Assembly (NCBI GenBank): GCA_036346275.1
Contig: CM070728.1
Span: 23,522,723-23,586,722, forward strand
DNA from: Otatea glauca
Taxonomy: Eukaryota > Streptophyta > Magnoliopsida > Poales > Poaceae
Direction of reading: 5' to 3'
DNA: 64,000 bases
Shown: one piece after another, positions 1-11,558 of the stretch
Position numbering within the stretch: the stretch's first letter is position 1
How the letters are laid out: every line of letters begins with the position of its first letter
Notes under the pieces: model-generated
Told to the model about the DNA's origin: nothing
Seen by the model: the letters and a program-made list of their open reading frames with translations, nothing else
Databases searched by the model: none
Position numbers and translations under genes: made by a program

Positions 1-2090
1 CTGAAAGGGTTTGATTTTACATGAATATAGAATTTTATTTCACCAATTTTGGAGCTATAGTTCAAAACTTATGGACCTTTGAATTGGTTCGGTTTCTAAA
101 AACCAGTTAAAATTCGGAAATACGTTTTCTCCATTTGGAAGCGGCTTTCGCCTCGCGCGCGTGGCGCATTTGAATCGGCCCGCAGCCATCGACACCATGG
201 CCCACGGTCACCGCGACGCGCTGCGCTGCAGAATCGCAAGCGGGCTCGCTGTCGGTGACGCGCGCGCTCGTTCTGAAAACACCCATAGAGGTAGCGGGGT
301 GGCCTAGCTGTCAATGACTCAAAACAGAGCGCTCGGTTTAAGGCTCACCGTCGGCGAACTAAGTCCGGCACGGCGGAATAGGTGGCACCTACGGCTTCAG
401 TACAGCGTCGCGCATCTAATGGTGGTGGCCATTCGGTCTGAGGTGGCCGGAAAGTAGGTCACCACCGCAAGGGTACGGCGACGCTAATGGCTGCACGAGC
501 AAAAGCTCACCGCCGGTCGCCTTTTCACTGGACAAGGACGGTGAGAGCATCAGTGAACTGCAAGTGAGCTATTTCACCTGAGAAAGAAAACGGAGAAGGC
601 CCGAATATGGCTGCCCACGCGCGCCGGAGCTGAGGAAGAAACGCGGCGGAATGGGTTAACTGTGGGCGAAACAAGGACAAAAGCAAGATTGATCAGTACT
701 CTAGGGGGCACGGCGAATCTCCAAGACCAAGAAATTTCGGGGATTGATGCTCTTTTGCTTCACCTCACTGATCCTCCCCCTTTTCTAGCTTCGGCGAAAA
801 TGACGAAGAGATGGGTGACTGGCTCGGGTGTTCGGCTCAGAAAACGAATGAAGAAATGGGAGCCTCAGTGCGACGCTCACATGGTATTTATAGCCAGGGA
901 AAAGTGGTGGCTCCGGTGTTTGAATCGGAAGAGAGAGTTGCGGTTGCCCGGCTTTTGACCGCTCGGCGAGGTGGCGCGAAGTGTCGCCGGCAGGGAATGA
1001 CGCGGGATGGACAGGGTATGGCACGGGAGTCCCAAGGCTCGGCGTGGCAGTGACTAGTAGCTCGGGGCAGCGCGATTTGCGCTGAGACGCAGCGAGAGAC
1101 CGGCGAAGGCTCGGGAGAACTCGAGCTAGTCTCAGGCGAGAGAGGAAAGGGGCGAGGGCAATGCAGTCGGAGGCTGGCAAGTGGGACTGGGGCCACCGGT
1201 CAGCGAGTGAGCTGTTTTACCGTTCTGCCCGTGACAGTTCACGGAAAAGGCGGGGCCCACATGTCAGAGAGAGAACGAGTCAAGGGATAAGTCTCAGCTC
1301 AAACAGCTCCATGTGAGCATTAAAACAGCTATCTAATCACGGTGAAATTTTCTGAAACTTTTTTACCATCATCCTCTGGAAGTTCTTATCCTCCAGTAAA
1401 ATGTTCAGACTAAAATACCTGATAATGAATCAATTACAATTCTGACACTGTGGACTGTACAGGATTTGTGTTTCGGTATTTTATTTATTTAAGGATTTAA
1501 ATCATATTAATTATTTTTAAAACTTTTTATAAGAGTTCATTTTGGCTTATGCATATCTCCATAAAAATATCAAGTGAATAGTTTATAAAAATTTTGACAT
1601 GAGGATTTGTAATTGTTAATTGTTTCTGTTTTTGAATTTTTAGAAGGCTTTGCCTACATGATCAATTCCTGAGATTTTTACCAGATGTAAAAACTGCTCT
1701 GAGGGTGCTATGGTAATTTTTGTGGCTCCAGATAAGTTTCGATTATTTTTAATTAATTCTGACTTCATTGTTTTTAGTCAAAAGAGATGACTAGGATATT
1801 TTATTTACTCCATTTCAGCACCAAGGATTTCTTTACTAGATATTTTTACTGGTTTACCAGCATGAATATGGTCAAATGGTATTTTTTTTCTCATTTTTAC
1901 TTTTACCTCTTTACCTTCTTACCATTTTCCATTTGATAATTCTATTTGTTGGACTTTTCATACAAAGCATAAATCCAAGAAAAATCCAATAAAACCAATA
2001 ACACCAAGAAAACTCAGAAATAATTATTTTCAAATCCAAAACATTCATTTCCATTTTATTATATATTGTTTTTCTTTTCGGGATGTTACA
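1..2090 (-). mobile_element. Ty3/gypsy-type LTR, family A copy 1, cut by window edge
   Basis: On the minus strand this segment begins TGTAACATCCCG at 2090 and runs left out of the window, so it is the 5' part of an LTR in minus orientation. Positions 1-1736 align by eye with 57600-59227: both have the CTATAAATACC core promoter, the same GC-rich block, and the stretch with TTTTATC(T/C)TCCAGTAAAAT. The terminal TG/CA and the TGTAAC start match the other LTRs here. It joins CACTA-1 transposase sequence directly at 2091, so it was inserted into that gene. The candidate 5-bp target duplication on this side is CCTGA (2091-2095); its partner lies outside the window. Whether this is a full element or a solo LTR cannot be seen. 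Open frames in 662-1196 are on both strands of GC-rich LTR DNA and are not genes. Confidence 0.8.
885..892 (-). promoter_or_regulatory. TATA box of LTR family A (copy 1)
   Basis: The minus strand reads GGCTATAAATACC here, a canonical plant TATA box about 1.2 kb inside the LTR from its TGTAAC start. The same sequence is kept in copy 2 at 58381-58388, and the related LTR B has GGCTATAAAAG at 61637-61643. The position fits the U3/R boundary of a large LTR. Transcription would run leftwards. Confidence 0.6.
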
Positions 2091-4461
2091 CCTGAGCCAT
2101 GTAATCGACGCAGAACTCTACGACTTCTTCGGTTGCATAACCTTCGACAATGCTACCCTCCGACCGAGATCGATTCCGTACGTAGGACTTGAGAATTCCC
2201 ATATACCTCTCGAATGGGTACATGCTACGTAGGAACACGGGCCCGCATATCTTTATCTCTATCACATGGTGAACAACGAGATGGACCACGATATCGAAAA
2301 ACGACGGAGGGAAATACATCTCAAGATTACATAGAGTCATCACCACCTCAGCCTGCAGTGCATCTAGTGCTTCGGGATCGATGACCTTCTGAGCAATTAT
2401 GTTAAACAAATAACACAGCCTCGTGATTGTCTCCCGGACCTTGACTGGCAAAATACTTCTAATTGCCACAGGGAGCATTTGTGTCATCAGCACATGACAA
2501 TCATGAGACTTCATGCCAACTAATTTCAAATCTTGCATCGAAACAAGTCTCTTCATGTTAGAGGAGTAACCGGACGGAACTTTCACACCATGCAAGCACT
2601 GACACCGTTCAGTTCTCTCGGCCTTAGACAAAGTGTAACAAGCAGGTTCGCAGTATGTTCGACCTGTATCTATCTATTTCGGTGCTAACTCAGGTCTTAT
2701 GCCCATATCGACCAAGTCAAGGCGTGCATTGATACTGTTCTTTGATTTGCCTTTAATATTCAATAAGAGACCAATCAAGCTATCACAGACATTCTTCTCC
2801 ACGTGCATCACGTCGATGCAGTGCCGAACTTCTAGGTGCTCCCAATAAGGTAGGTCCCAAAATATTGATCTCTTCTTCCACGTGCTCTTCTCACGGGACC
2901 TTGATTTACACCCCTTTCCAAACGCAACATCCAAGTTCTTAACCATATCATGGATATCTATCCCACTTAAAGGCTTTGGAGTTAAACCGTCTTCGTTCGT
3001 TCCATCGAATTGTTTTTTCATTTTGCGGTATGGGTGATTCCTCCGAAGGAACCTACGGTGATGCATATAAACAGTTTTGCGCGAGTGATTCAGCCACACA
3101 CTCTCGGTATTGTCTAAGCAGTGAGTGCAGGCTTTGGTTCCTTTTGTACTCTGGCCTGATAGGTTACCAAGGGAGGGTAATCATTTATGGTGCAGAACAA
3201 AAGGCAGTGCAAAGTGAAGTTCTCTCGTTTGTACGCATCCCATACCTGTACCCCGGGAACCTATAGTGTTTTCAGATCTTCCACCAATGGTGCTAGGTAC
3301 ACATCAATATCGTTCCCAGGTTGTTTCGGTCCTTGGATATGTACAGACAACAAAATGTACTTGCGCTTCATACACAACCAAGAAGGAAGGTGGTAGATAC
3401 ACAGATTCACAGGCCAAGTGCTATGCCGGCTACTCATGTTACCGAAAGGATTCATTCCATCTGTACTCAATCCAAACCTTATATTCCTCGGATCCTCACC
3501 GAATTCTTGAAACCTTCTATTGATGTTTCTCCATTGGATGGAATCAGCAGGGTGCCTTAGCATTCCATCGTTCTTACGCTCCTCCGAGTGCCAACGCAAC
3601 AGTTTTGCCTCATTTGGGTTCGCAAACAAACGCTTCAAACGAGGAATTATAGGCAGATACCATGCCACCTTAGCAGGAGGTCCTTTCATCACCTGGATGC
3701 CCTCACTATCATCATCCGAATGATTCTTACGCTTGTACCGGGATGCATTGCACACAGGACATATGTGCAAGTTCGCGTACTCTTGGCGGTACAGGATACA
3801 GTCGTTCGGACATGCATATATTCTTTCTACATCCATTCCCAAGGGACAAAGAACCTTCTTAGCTTTGTAGGTGGTTGTCGACAACTCGTTTCCCTCGGGA
3901 AGCATGTCCGCCAATAAACGTAACAGCGCTCTGAAACTCTTATCGGACCAACCGTTGTTTGCTTTCAATTTCAGCAGTTCAAGCACGGATGACAACCTTG
4001 TGTATTTCGACTTGCAGCCTGGGAACAAAGGTTTCTCCGAGTCCTCCATCAAGCCCCAGAATTTACCATATTCTCTATCATCACGGTTCCCTTCTACATC
4101 GCGCAGCATCTGATTCAGATTATCTTCCTGCAACCTATCCTCATCTGAACCACAATCGATATGACCATCCGACATATCATTGACTTCGTCGACCATGTTA
4201 ATACCTACTTCCTGTATCTCCTGCTCTTCACCGTGACTGGTCCAACATGTATACCCCGTTTTGAAACCCCTCATAATCAAGTGTGCTTCGATCTGCGCAA
4301 AGTTTCGAAACATCTTGATTTTCACGATCAATGCACGGACAAGACATAAACCGCCCTCCCTTATTAAACATATCCTCTTCTGCAGCTCTTCTAAAAGCGG
4401 AGACGCCATTAATGTACTCGGCACTCACACGGTTCTTAGTGTACATCCATCTTCGGTCCAT
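2091..4461 (-). pseudogene. CACTA-1 transposase (TPase/TnpD-like), broken
   Basis: The gene would start at 4461 with MDRRWMYTKNR, typical of the N-terminal transposase-associated domain (PF13963, CPC zinc-binding motif). A frameshift near 4300 separates this from a 387-residue frame (4424-3261) holding the Transposase_21 domain, with the family hallmarks LSTDGMNPFGN and GPKQPGNDIDVYL. An in-frame stop at 3261 and a frameshift near 3175 follow, then 3099-2674 with RHCIDVMHVEKNV, then an in-frame TAG at 2674-2676, then the DUF4218 region (2631-2091) with KSHDCHVLMTQMLPVAIR and FERYMGILKSYVRNRS. The coding sequence stops at FCVDYMAQV where the LTR begins, so the DUF4216 C-terminus is lost here. 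In intact elements this protein cuts and joins transposon ends in the nucleus. This copy cannot be functional. Confidence 0.85.
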
Positions 4462-4794
4462 CTACGCCAAGCATATAGCATTTAGTGTTAATGCAATTAA
4501 AATCCATTACTACCCTTACATAGAAAGAACATATGAATCTACAAGCTAAATCTAAAAAAACATCAAATTCTATCCTTACCAAGCAAGATCTTGAATATAC
4601 TGCAATTAGATACCGTTACTAACCTTAGATCACCAAAATCAAATGGATCCTCAATCACCCTTCGAAATCAACGGTCTTCTTTTACCAAATCGCCTCACAG
4701 CCGCACAGCCGCAACCAAATGAAAATAGATCCCGAAACCCTAAAATGCACTAAGTGGCTCGGGCCTTTGTATTTTATATTGCTGATAGAAATCT

Positions 4795-5129
4795 CAGACG
4801 GTTTTATAAAAAAACCGTCAATGATAAACATAGCATTCTAACACCGTCTGTGATATATGATAGACGGTTTTATTACAAAACCGTCTGGGATAATACGTGA
4901 TATTACAGACGGTTTTATAAAATAACCGTCCGTGATACCTTCACAGATGGTTTTTAACTACAACCGTCTGTGATATTGATGTATATCACTAACGGTTTTT
5001 GTAAAGGTCCGTCTGTGATAATGTCACTAACGGTTTCAATATAAAACCGTCAGTGATATTATTCGTCACAGACGGTTTTGAGGAACCTTCTGTGATGAGG
5101 CGTCTAATATAAGCCTTTCTGTAGTAGTG
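4795..5129. repeat. CACTA-1 subterminal array and TIR
   Basis: About ten alternating direct and inverted copies of CAGACGGTTTT / AAAACCGTC(T/A)GTGAT, often paired as short palindromes with an AT-rich centre, end at the TIR (5121-5129 GTAGTAGTG on the plus strand). In En/Spm-type elements such arrays are bound by the TnpA accessory protein. The same motif is used by CACTA-2, -5 and -6. Confidence 0.8.
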
Positions 5130-5938
5130 ATGATCCGGGAAGCTAGACAGAACAAACAACCGATGGGTTTCCTAGACCCACACATAGTCTCCAAGCAAAC
5201 AATGGACAGAGATTTAGGATTTGTCGATAAATACGTTGGAGAGGCCTTGGCGGCTCAAAAAGATAAAGAGTTCATACTTTTACCCCACAACCCAGGGTAA
5301 GTGCTAGTTTGATTTGCACTATGCTCGCAACTCTGTTCTGTTAATTGACCATGCCGACATACCTGTGTAGGTTTCACTGGGTTCTCATTGTAATTCATCC
5401 ATCGACGAATCGGGTTATTTACCTTGATTCCTTACAGAGTGGCAGCCACGACTTACAACCTATCGCAAAATTAATCACCAGGTAATTAATCACGTTTCCT
5501 CCAAAGATAACATGGTCATGTAGGTTGTTCAACTTGTATGTTTCTCCTGGAATAGCTGAGGCTAACCTCTTGCAATCACGTAGTGCGTTCAAAGTGTACA
5601 AAGCTTATGGAGGCCCTTCTGGCAAGGATAGGGCGAAGCTGAATCACGATTTTAAGTTTTCAGTATCCGTTGTACATAATAATCCTATGTAAAATATGTA
5701 ATAATGATTCTGGAACTAATCAAATCTATATTTGCAGTGCCACCAGCAGGGAAAGGGAAATAACCGTTGTGGATTTTACGTTTGCCACAACATGGAACTC
5801 CTTGTCACTAAGAAAACACCCAATCAGGTAACAACTGCGTTGGAAGAGGCTGATCTGGAGCGAATTTGAGGACAACTTTGTGCCTTCTTGCTCAGTCAAG
5901 TCTTAAACAAAAAAGGCGAGTTCCACGCTGCCATATAA
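5130..5938 (+). pseudogene. ULP1-like C48 cysteine peptidase domain (CACTA-2 gene 2), truncated
   Basis: Exons can be followed from splice sites and homology: 5130-5296 (ends KEFILLPHNPG), 5371-5481 (FHWVLIVIHPST, YLDSLQSG), about 5574-5657 (YKAYGGPSGKDRAKLNHDF), 5738-5827 (GNNRCGFYVCHNMELL) and a last exon from about 5840. The catalytic His (FHW), Asp (YLDS) and Cys (RCGFYVC) of the ULP1/SENP fold are all present. A TGA in the last exon (after LEEADLERI) breaks the C-terminus before KKGEFHAAI at 5938. The 5' part of the gene is cut off by CACTA-1. In this family the protease is the C-terminal domain of the second CACTA gene and would cleave SUMO or a related conjugate; its role in transposition is not established. 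Confidence 0.75.
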
Positions 5939-6289
5939 CTTGAGGAGTCGTATTTTTTCTGAATTACCATTTGGGTTAATTGTCAAACTTGTGTTGTGGA
6001 TTTGTAAATTGTAGTTGTGTATTCTATTAATTGGTTAATGCTATTGAGTTACATTTGGTTAATATATCTGAGTTCATTTCTGAAAGAGATGTGTCGTGCA
6101 ATATTAATCTATATGTAATATGCTTCGCGCTGTGATGTAATCTAAGTTGATTGATGAATTGGATGTAATGCCTATAATCTGAAATGGTTGTAATGTTTTT
6201 GTAACATGAGTTTAGTTATTCTGTAATCTGCTTTTTTTCCAGAGGGCGTGGCTAGCCAATAAATAGGAAAATAGTTGTCTGTTGGAAGT

Positions 6290-6618
6290 CTTATCACAGA
6301 CGGTTTTTAATTAAAACCGGTCTGTGATATAAAGATGTAATAGACGGTTTAAAACTAAAACCGTTTGTGATGTAATAATGTAACTGACTGTTTCAAACAA
6401 AAACCGTCTGTGATATCATCACATCACAGATGGTTTTTAAATAAAATCGTCTGTGATATTTTAACATCACAGACCGTCTGTGATATATTCTATCACAGAC
6501 GGTTTCTAAACCGTCTGTGATATGCCATAACATCACTGACACATGGTTACAGACGGTTCGGGAAATCGTTTGTGATAACGGTTCCGAACCGTCTGTGATA
6601 AGCTTTTCTGTAGTAGTG
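6290..6618. repeat. CACTA-2 3' subterminal array and TIR
   Basis: Around ten copies of CACAGACGGTTTT and AAACCGTCTGTGAT in both orientations lead to the end GTAGTAGTG at 6610-6618. The next bases are ACA. The motif is the same as in CACTA-1, -5 and -6. Confidence 0.8.
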
Positions 6619-7510
6619 ACATAAGTTACATGAACAATTTGGTCGGACACGAAACTAATTGACTGAACGTGAGCCTCGTTCTTCTTTATGGGCTTTTCTT
6701 TATAAGTTGCGGGTCCAAAAATAGAGTATGACTTTTAACCATTGTAAGCCCAATTAAAATATGGGTTTTAATCCTCGTCAATGACTAGATCTTTCTAGTT
6801 AATATAGGAGCTTCCTTAGAATGACTAATTAGTATAGAATATAGATATAGATAGATTTCACCTAATTTTGATTGTACTTGATATGGAGTAGTATTTTCTT
6901 TTAATCTGAACCATTATAACTTGGATCCCCTAGATCTTTTTAGTTAACATGGAAGCTTTCTTGAAGTGACTAAGTAGTATAGAGTTATAGATAGATAGAT
7001 AGATAGATTAGATATTAAACCCACTTAGAAATGGGTATATCTCAAACTGTGGGGCATTTAGATCTTCCTTTTACCGGCCCCTTAGAACTGCATATGTTCA
7101 ATGGCTGATTAAAATTAAAACAAATAAATGCAAAAGAAATCAAATATGCGGTAATATAAATTAAGCTATTATAATATCTATATAGATCTTTTAAAAGATT
7201 TACAGTTCTTTCTTTCTCCCTCCTCCGTGATCCATTTTGGACTGGTCACTATAACCCACCATTAGTAGTATAAACTTTTACATGATCTGTTCCAAACCCT
7301 AGCATCAGAAAAACAACAAGAAGAAGAAAAATCTAACAAGAAAACGAGGATCAAACATACCGGATCGATCAACGTAACTCATCGACACCCAGCTCGATCT
7401 AAATCACCGAGAACTCGAAGCATGTTAGGTTTCTGCTCAACTACTCGGCAATCTTAATTTCTTAATTTTTTTTCTTGCTCCAGTCGATTAATCTCCGGTT
7501 GTACACGTAC
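6619..7510. other. Intergenic DNA, 3' flank of the MYB gene
   Basis: No gene is seen. About 6775-6865 and 6915-7010 are two diverged copies of one sequence (CTAGATCTTT(C/T)TAGTTAA, then GTGACTAA or ATGACTAA and a GATA-rich tail), with an (ATAG)n microsatellite at 6987-7008. The last part, up to 7510, is presumably the 3' UTR and terminator of the minus-strand MYB gene. No clear polyadenylation signal could be chosen. Confidence 0.5.
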
Positions 7511-8636
7511 TTAGAAGAACTCACTGGGGTCCCCCAATGGCACCACGTCGTCCATGAGTCCTATCTCCCCGTGGCCCATGCCGTCGTCCAGCAGCCAGCT
7601 CTCCAGCATCGAGAACTCCGGGGCGACGCCGGCGCCGGCCATCTTGCTCGTCTCGGTCGAGCCCTCGGGGGTCTGCTCTGCCGCCGCCGCGGTGCCACCG
7701 CTGTGGCTGGCCGACGCGGACGCCGCGCCCTCTCCGGAGCACTGCTGCTGCTGCTGCGTCGTCGCCGTCGTCGAAGTCGACCCCGACGCCTCTGGCCTCT
7801 TGCCGCCGCCGCCGCCTGGGCGCATCCATCGCTCCAGCAGCCGCGCGATGTTCTCCGCACTCGACGCGTACGCCGGAGGCGTCGGCAGCGGCCCCGGCGC
7901 CTTCGCAGGCAGCGAGGGCTCGAGCGACAGCGCGTCGCTCAGCGCCTGCCGCGCCTTGTGGATATCCGTCTGCAGCCGGCGCTCCCACTGTCCCTTGGGG
8001 ACGACCGCCTTCTCTCCGCCACCGACACCGCCAAAGCCGCCGCCACCCTCCGAGACACCGTCATCCCCTCCCCCGCCGTCGTCGGACTGCATCTTCTTGA
8101 GCCTCTTCTTGAGGTGCGTGTTCCAGTAGTTCTTGATATCGTTGTCCGTCCTCTCCGGCAAGTACGACGCTATCGCCGCCCATCTAACGGAACACAAATC
8201 ATCCACAAGCTCAGTATATATCCATGAAATAGATCAAGAAAGAAGCAAATTAAAGACGAAGTAAAATCTTCACCGTACGCACCGGTTGCCGAGGAGCGCC
8301 TGGAGGTGGACGATGAGTTTCTCCTCCTGGTCGGTGAAGTTGCCGCGCTTGATCCCCGGCCGGAGGTAGTTGGTCCACCGCAGGCGGCAGCTCTTGCTGC
8401 ACCGCATCAGCCCTGTAGAGGTGAACAAAGGTTGGATCTTGAAGGGCAATTCGACCAACAACTCACGTACATACATGCACACAAACGCATCCGCACTACG
8501 TACCGGTGTTGGTCGGCACGGCGCGCCAGTTGCCCGGGCCGTGCTCCTGGATGTAGGAGACGAGCATGAGGTCCTCCTCCGGCGTCCATGGCCCCTTCTT
8601 CACGCCCACCTTGTCGCAGCACGGCGGTCTCCCCAT
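7511..8636 (-). CDS. R2R3-MYB transcription factor, subgroup 1 (MYB30/60/94/96-like)
   Basis: Three exons on the minus strand: 8636-8504 (133 nt), 8412-8283 (130 nt) and 8183-7511 (673 nt), with GT-AG introns of 91 and 99 bp. The first two lengths and the phases are canonical for plant R2R3-MYBs. The product is 311 residues. I chose the Met of MGRPPCCDK, the standard start of the family, over an in-frame Met 35 codons upstream. R2 has Trp17, Trp37, Trp57; R3 has Phe70, Trp89, Trp108, followed by DNDIKNYWNTHLKKRL. The subgroup-1 signature KGQWERRLQTDIHKARQAL is at about 151-169, then YASSAENIARLLERWMR and an acidic C-terminal EFSMLESWLLDD (about 277-288), a likely activation region. Gly-rich, Ala/Ser-rich and Gln5 stretches lie between. 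Known subgroup members act in the nucleus in wax synthesis, drought and ABA response, defence or stomatal control; which applies here is inference. No break is seen. Confidence 0.95.
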
Positions 8637-8785
8637 GCCGCCACAGCCGCCGCTTTCTTGCAATTCTTGCGCGGTGGTTGGTGAGAACTCGAGCTCGAGA
8701 TCGATAAAAGTATCTTCTTGGCTAGCTAGGCACAAAGGCAAGTTGGTGCAATTAAGCAGATGAGGTAAAATGGGTGGGGGCGGGG

Positions 8786-8793
8786 TATATATA
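8786..8793 (-). promoter_or_regulatory. TATA box of the MYB gene
   Basis: The minus strand reads GGCTTATATATACCCC, a strong TATA box about 150 bp upstream of the chosen start codon. That leaves room for a 5' UTR of roughly 110-120 nt and supports MGRPPCCDK as the start. Confidence 0.7.
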
Positions 8794-9859
8794 AGCCATG
8801 GCTAGCTTGGCTTTTGGCTTGGAGAGAGATCGACGAGGAAGAAGAACTACTACTATTGCGGCGGTTTGACCTGAGTAGAATGCTGAGCTAATAAACTGCC
8901 ACATGATATATTTTTTTAATGTTATTATCTATAAATATAGTCATATTTCACATTTCAGTATACAAAATTAGTGTGATGTTTCCTCTATCTTTTTATATAC
9001 TAATTAGATTCCACGTTAATCAGAAAATGCTAGTTTATATACTAACTAGTTAAGTGTCCATGCGTTGCTACAAAAATTCTCAAACACAACCTTATTAAGA
9101 AAATTCTTTCAAAGCAACGGCCAAGTTGGTTGATGAGAAAGATATATATGAAACGAACTTATTAGATACTTAAGAGTGCTTCAAATTATCAGTTAATGAT
9201 TCATGCTAGTATAAGTTTAAAAAGCCTCAACATGATAGTACAACGGCAACTTTAAAGAATTTGGTCTTTTTTCTTTTTTTTTCTCCTCCCCTTTTGTCTC
9301 GAGTGCAATCTTCTGCACCTTATAACTGTAAACTTTGTTTTCTATCCTCATAATTTAATCACAACTTTAGCTGTCTTAAAAAAAGAGAGGAGTCATAGCT
9401 ATGGCCTCCTTCCATATCATTTCTTGCGCCCCTCTTGAATCTTTTGTATTGCTTCTTTCTCTCTTTCTTCTGTGTGTGTATGAGACTTTCTCTCCTCTGT
9501 CTCTTCCTGCGTCTCTTCGTATGTCCTCTATGATGGAGATGAAGGTGGCCTTTTATAGGTGGAGGAGAGGGCAGCCAGGCGTGTGAGTGCTCAGCCTCTA
9601 TGATACGGTGCCTTGTGATCTTCGGGATTGGCACGTGATTTGATTATGCAATTCTTGTATTTTAATCTCTGCGTTTCCATCCGAATGAGATACAATGGAA
9701 TAGGATTTTCATGCTATGGGATATGGTGAGTATGTCATTCCATCCAAGCGGGATATGATGATGAAACTCTTTCATTTATAAGAGATATGAATAAAATCTT
9801 TTTATTTTAATGAGATGTGATCAGTAATATTTTCATAAAATAGAGGGAATCTGGATCGG

Positions 9860-9950
9860 GTGGGGGGCGGGCTAAGCGAACAGAAGGAAAGGCTGAACGA
9901 ATAGAAGGAAAGAGGGGTGGGGGCGGGCTGAGCGAATAGAAGGAAAGAGA
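9860..9950. repeat. Short tandem repeat, G-rich/GAATAGAAGGAAAG
   Basis: Two to three imperfect copies of GGGGGCGGGCT(A/G)AGCGAA(C/T)AGAAGGAAAG occur in tandem. No function is suggested. Confidence 0.6.
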
Positions 9951-10485
9951 TGGTACGAAGAACGGACCGCCGCCACCAAGTTGTAATTAGAAGTAGTAGA
10001 GATTAGAGACACTCTTAGAAGTCCCCACATTAATCAGAAAATTCTAGAAATTCCCACATTAATTTAAAAAAGAAAAATTGCTAGAAAATCCCACATTATT
10101 TTAAAAAAAGAAAATCTTGGCCATCCAATATTCTTAATCATTTTCATCCACAGTTTAGATCTATTTATCTATTCATAAGAGATATATATATAGTAAATCA
10201 GAGGAGTACCATATGGAATGGAAGTTTTGCTTTCCTTATGTACTCGCTATCTTCAAGCGTATAATAAAGGAGCAAAATTTGATAGGGCGCTTGATCTATC
10301 GATACGTTCATAATTAAGCTGCTTTGTTTTAATTTTAGTTACAAAAGTAATTGAGTGTATCTAGTTATAAATGGATTTTAAAGAAGGAAATAATAATAAT
10401 TAATTGTGAATATCTTTTTGTTTTGCGGGTGAAGGCAGAGATTTAATTACTCGGATAATTTATGTGCATAGAGTTAAAGGATATG

Positions 10486-10651
10486 GAAATAATTATTGTG
10501 TGCATCGGGTTAGCGGCTTTATTATAATAATTGTGCGTATATGATTAATGAATTCAGAAATAATAATTGTGTGTATCTGGACAGCGTATTCAAAAATAAT
10601 AATTGTTCATATCTTGTAGTGTACTAAAAATAATAATTGTGCGTATCTGGT
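10486..10651. repeat. Tandem repeat with AATAATTGTG(C/T)GTATCTGG
   Basis: Five imperfect copies of (A)AATAAT(A)ATTGTG(C/T)GTAT, spaced about 30-55 bp apart. The spacing is irregular, so this looks like an old decayed tandem array. Confidence 0.55.
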
Positions 10652-11086
10652 TTGGCATCTCGTCGTCCCGGTGAATGTCGAGGTTTAAATTCAACCTTGC
10701 TTTGATCTGTATTTTTTTAGTAAGATAATGTTACTAGTATGCTTTATGACAATTCATTGCCATTCTTTAATATGTGAAAGGACTTGTTTATATTAAAAAA
10801 GAGAATAAGTAGTGAGAATTGAAGGTAACTAACTATGCATTGAAATCGAAGCCAGTAGAGGGAGAGATTTCCAGGTATATTTGGAATGCAGGAATTTCTC
10901 AAAAATAAGCTCACTTCCTATTAGAACAGGAAAAAGTTCTTATGTTCCAAACAGGCCTTAGTGATCCAATTGCTTAAGTTTGGTAGTACGCCATGAACTG
11001 TGCAAAGTTTTTGAAGCTTAACCTCCAAAGAAAAATGCAATAGATGGAAAGCACAATATATAGAAGTAGCAATATACGCGAGCTTA

Positions 11087-11558
11087 CACTACTACAGAAT
11101 GGTACATCACTATCGCTTCATCTGTATCGGTTCTTAAGTTTTTAGGAAAAAACGATTGTGATAGATGACTTAGGGGAGGCATTAGTAATAATCACTATCG
11201 GTTCTCGGGTTAGAAGTGATTGTGATGTGCTTTAACATCACAATCGGTTCTTATCGCGAAATGATAGTGGCGTACATTATCATCACTATCGGTTCTACAT
11301 AAGAAGCGATAGAGATGAAGACGCGTTGACATCACTATCGGTTCTTATGTGAGAAGCGATAGTGATGAGCATGCACATAAGAACCGATAGTGATGATACA
11401 TTCTCATCACTATCGCTTCTTTTGTCACCATCGCTTCTTACATAAGAACCGATAGTGATGTCAACGTGCTCATCTCTATCGCTTCTTATGTGGGAACCGA
11501 TTGTGATGACAAAGATCATCACTATCGCTTCTCTTATAAGAACCGATCGTGATGTATC
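11087..11558. repeat. CACTA-3 5' TIR and subterminal array
   Basis: About fourteen copies of ATCACTATCGGTTCTTA or its complement AAGAACCGATAGTGATG (and the AAGCGATAG variant) in both orientations. The motif differs from the CAGACGGTTTT of CACTA-1/2/5/6 but keeps the CGGTT core. Confidence 0.85.

Larger units (their letters stand above)
2091..5129 (-). mobile_element. CACTA-1, partial CACTA (En/Spm) transposon
   Basis: The right end at 5129 reads, on the minus strand, CACTACTACAGAAAGGC, a CACTA terminal inverted repeat, followed by an array of CAGACGGTTTT subterminal repeats (4795-5129), a leader (4462-4794, no gene seen) and a transposase gene running left. The left part is missing because LTR family A interrupts the element at 2090. 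The element abuts protease-coding sequence of CACTA-2 at 5130 and shares the CAGACGGTTTT motif with it, so CACTA-1 most likely jumped into CACTA-2, a member of its own family. The adjacent 3 bp are ATG. Confidence 0.85.
5130..6618 (+). mobile_element. CACTA-2, 3' part of a CACTA transposon
   Basis: This is the right-hand remnant of a plus-orientation element: the end of a ULP1-like protease gene (5130-5938), a 3' untranslated stretch (5939-6289), an array of CACAGACGGTTTT repeats, and a right TIR at 6618 (on the minus strand CACTACTACAGAAAAGC). The 5' part lies left of nested CACTA-1 and the LTR, beyond the window. The 3'-UTR block AGAGGGCGTGGCTAGCCAAT near 6241 recurs near 42264 in CACTA-5, showing the same family. 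Confidence 0.8.
8800..11086. other. Intergenic DNA upstream of the MYB gene
   Basis: Mostly AT-rich sequence without a convincing gene. A pyrimidine-rich stretch at 9400-9560 includes a minus-strand CTATAAAAGG near 9550, but the open frames around it have no recognisable domain. Short repeats are listed separately. Around 10010-10110 the phrase CCCACATTA with A-rich spacers recurs three times. Confidence 0.5.

Noticed and set aside
662..1196. Overlapping open frames on both strands near the window start
   Set aside because: They lie in the GC-rich part of an LTR that recurs at 58277-58737 without keeping any frame.
7475..8227. Long plus-strand open frames over the MYB gene
   Set aside because: They are antisense shadows of MYB exon 3, Arg/Pro/Ala-rich because of high GC.
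9359..9634. 91-codon minus-strand frame behind a CTATAAAAGG
   Set aside because: Lys/Arg/His-rich translation of a polypyrimidine tract, with no homology I recognise; the TATA could be chance.
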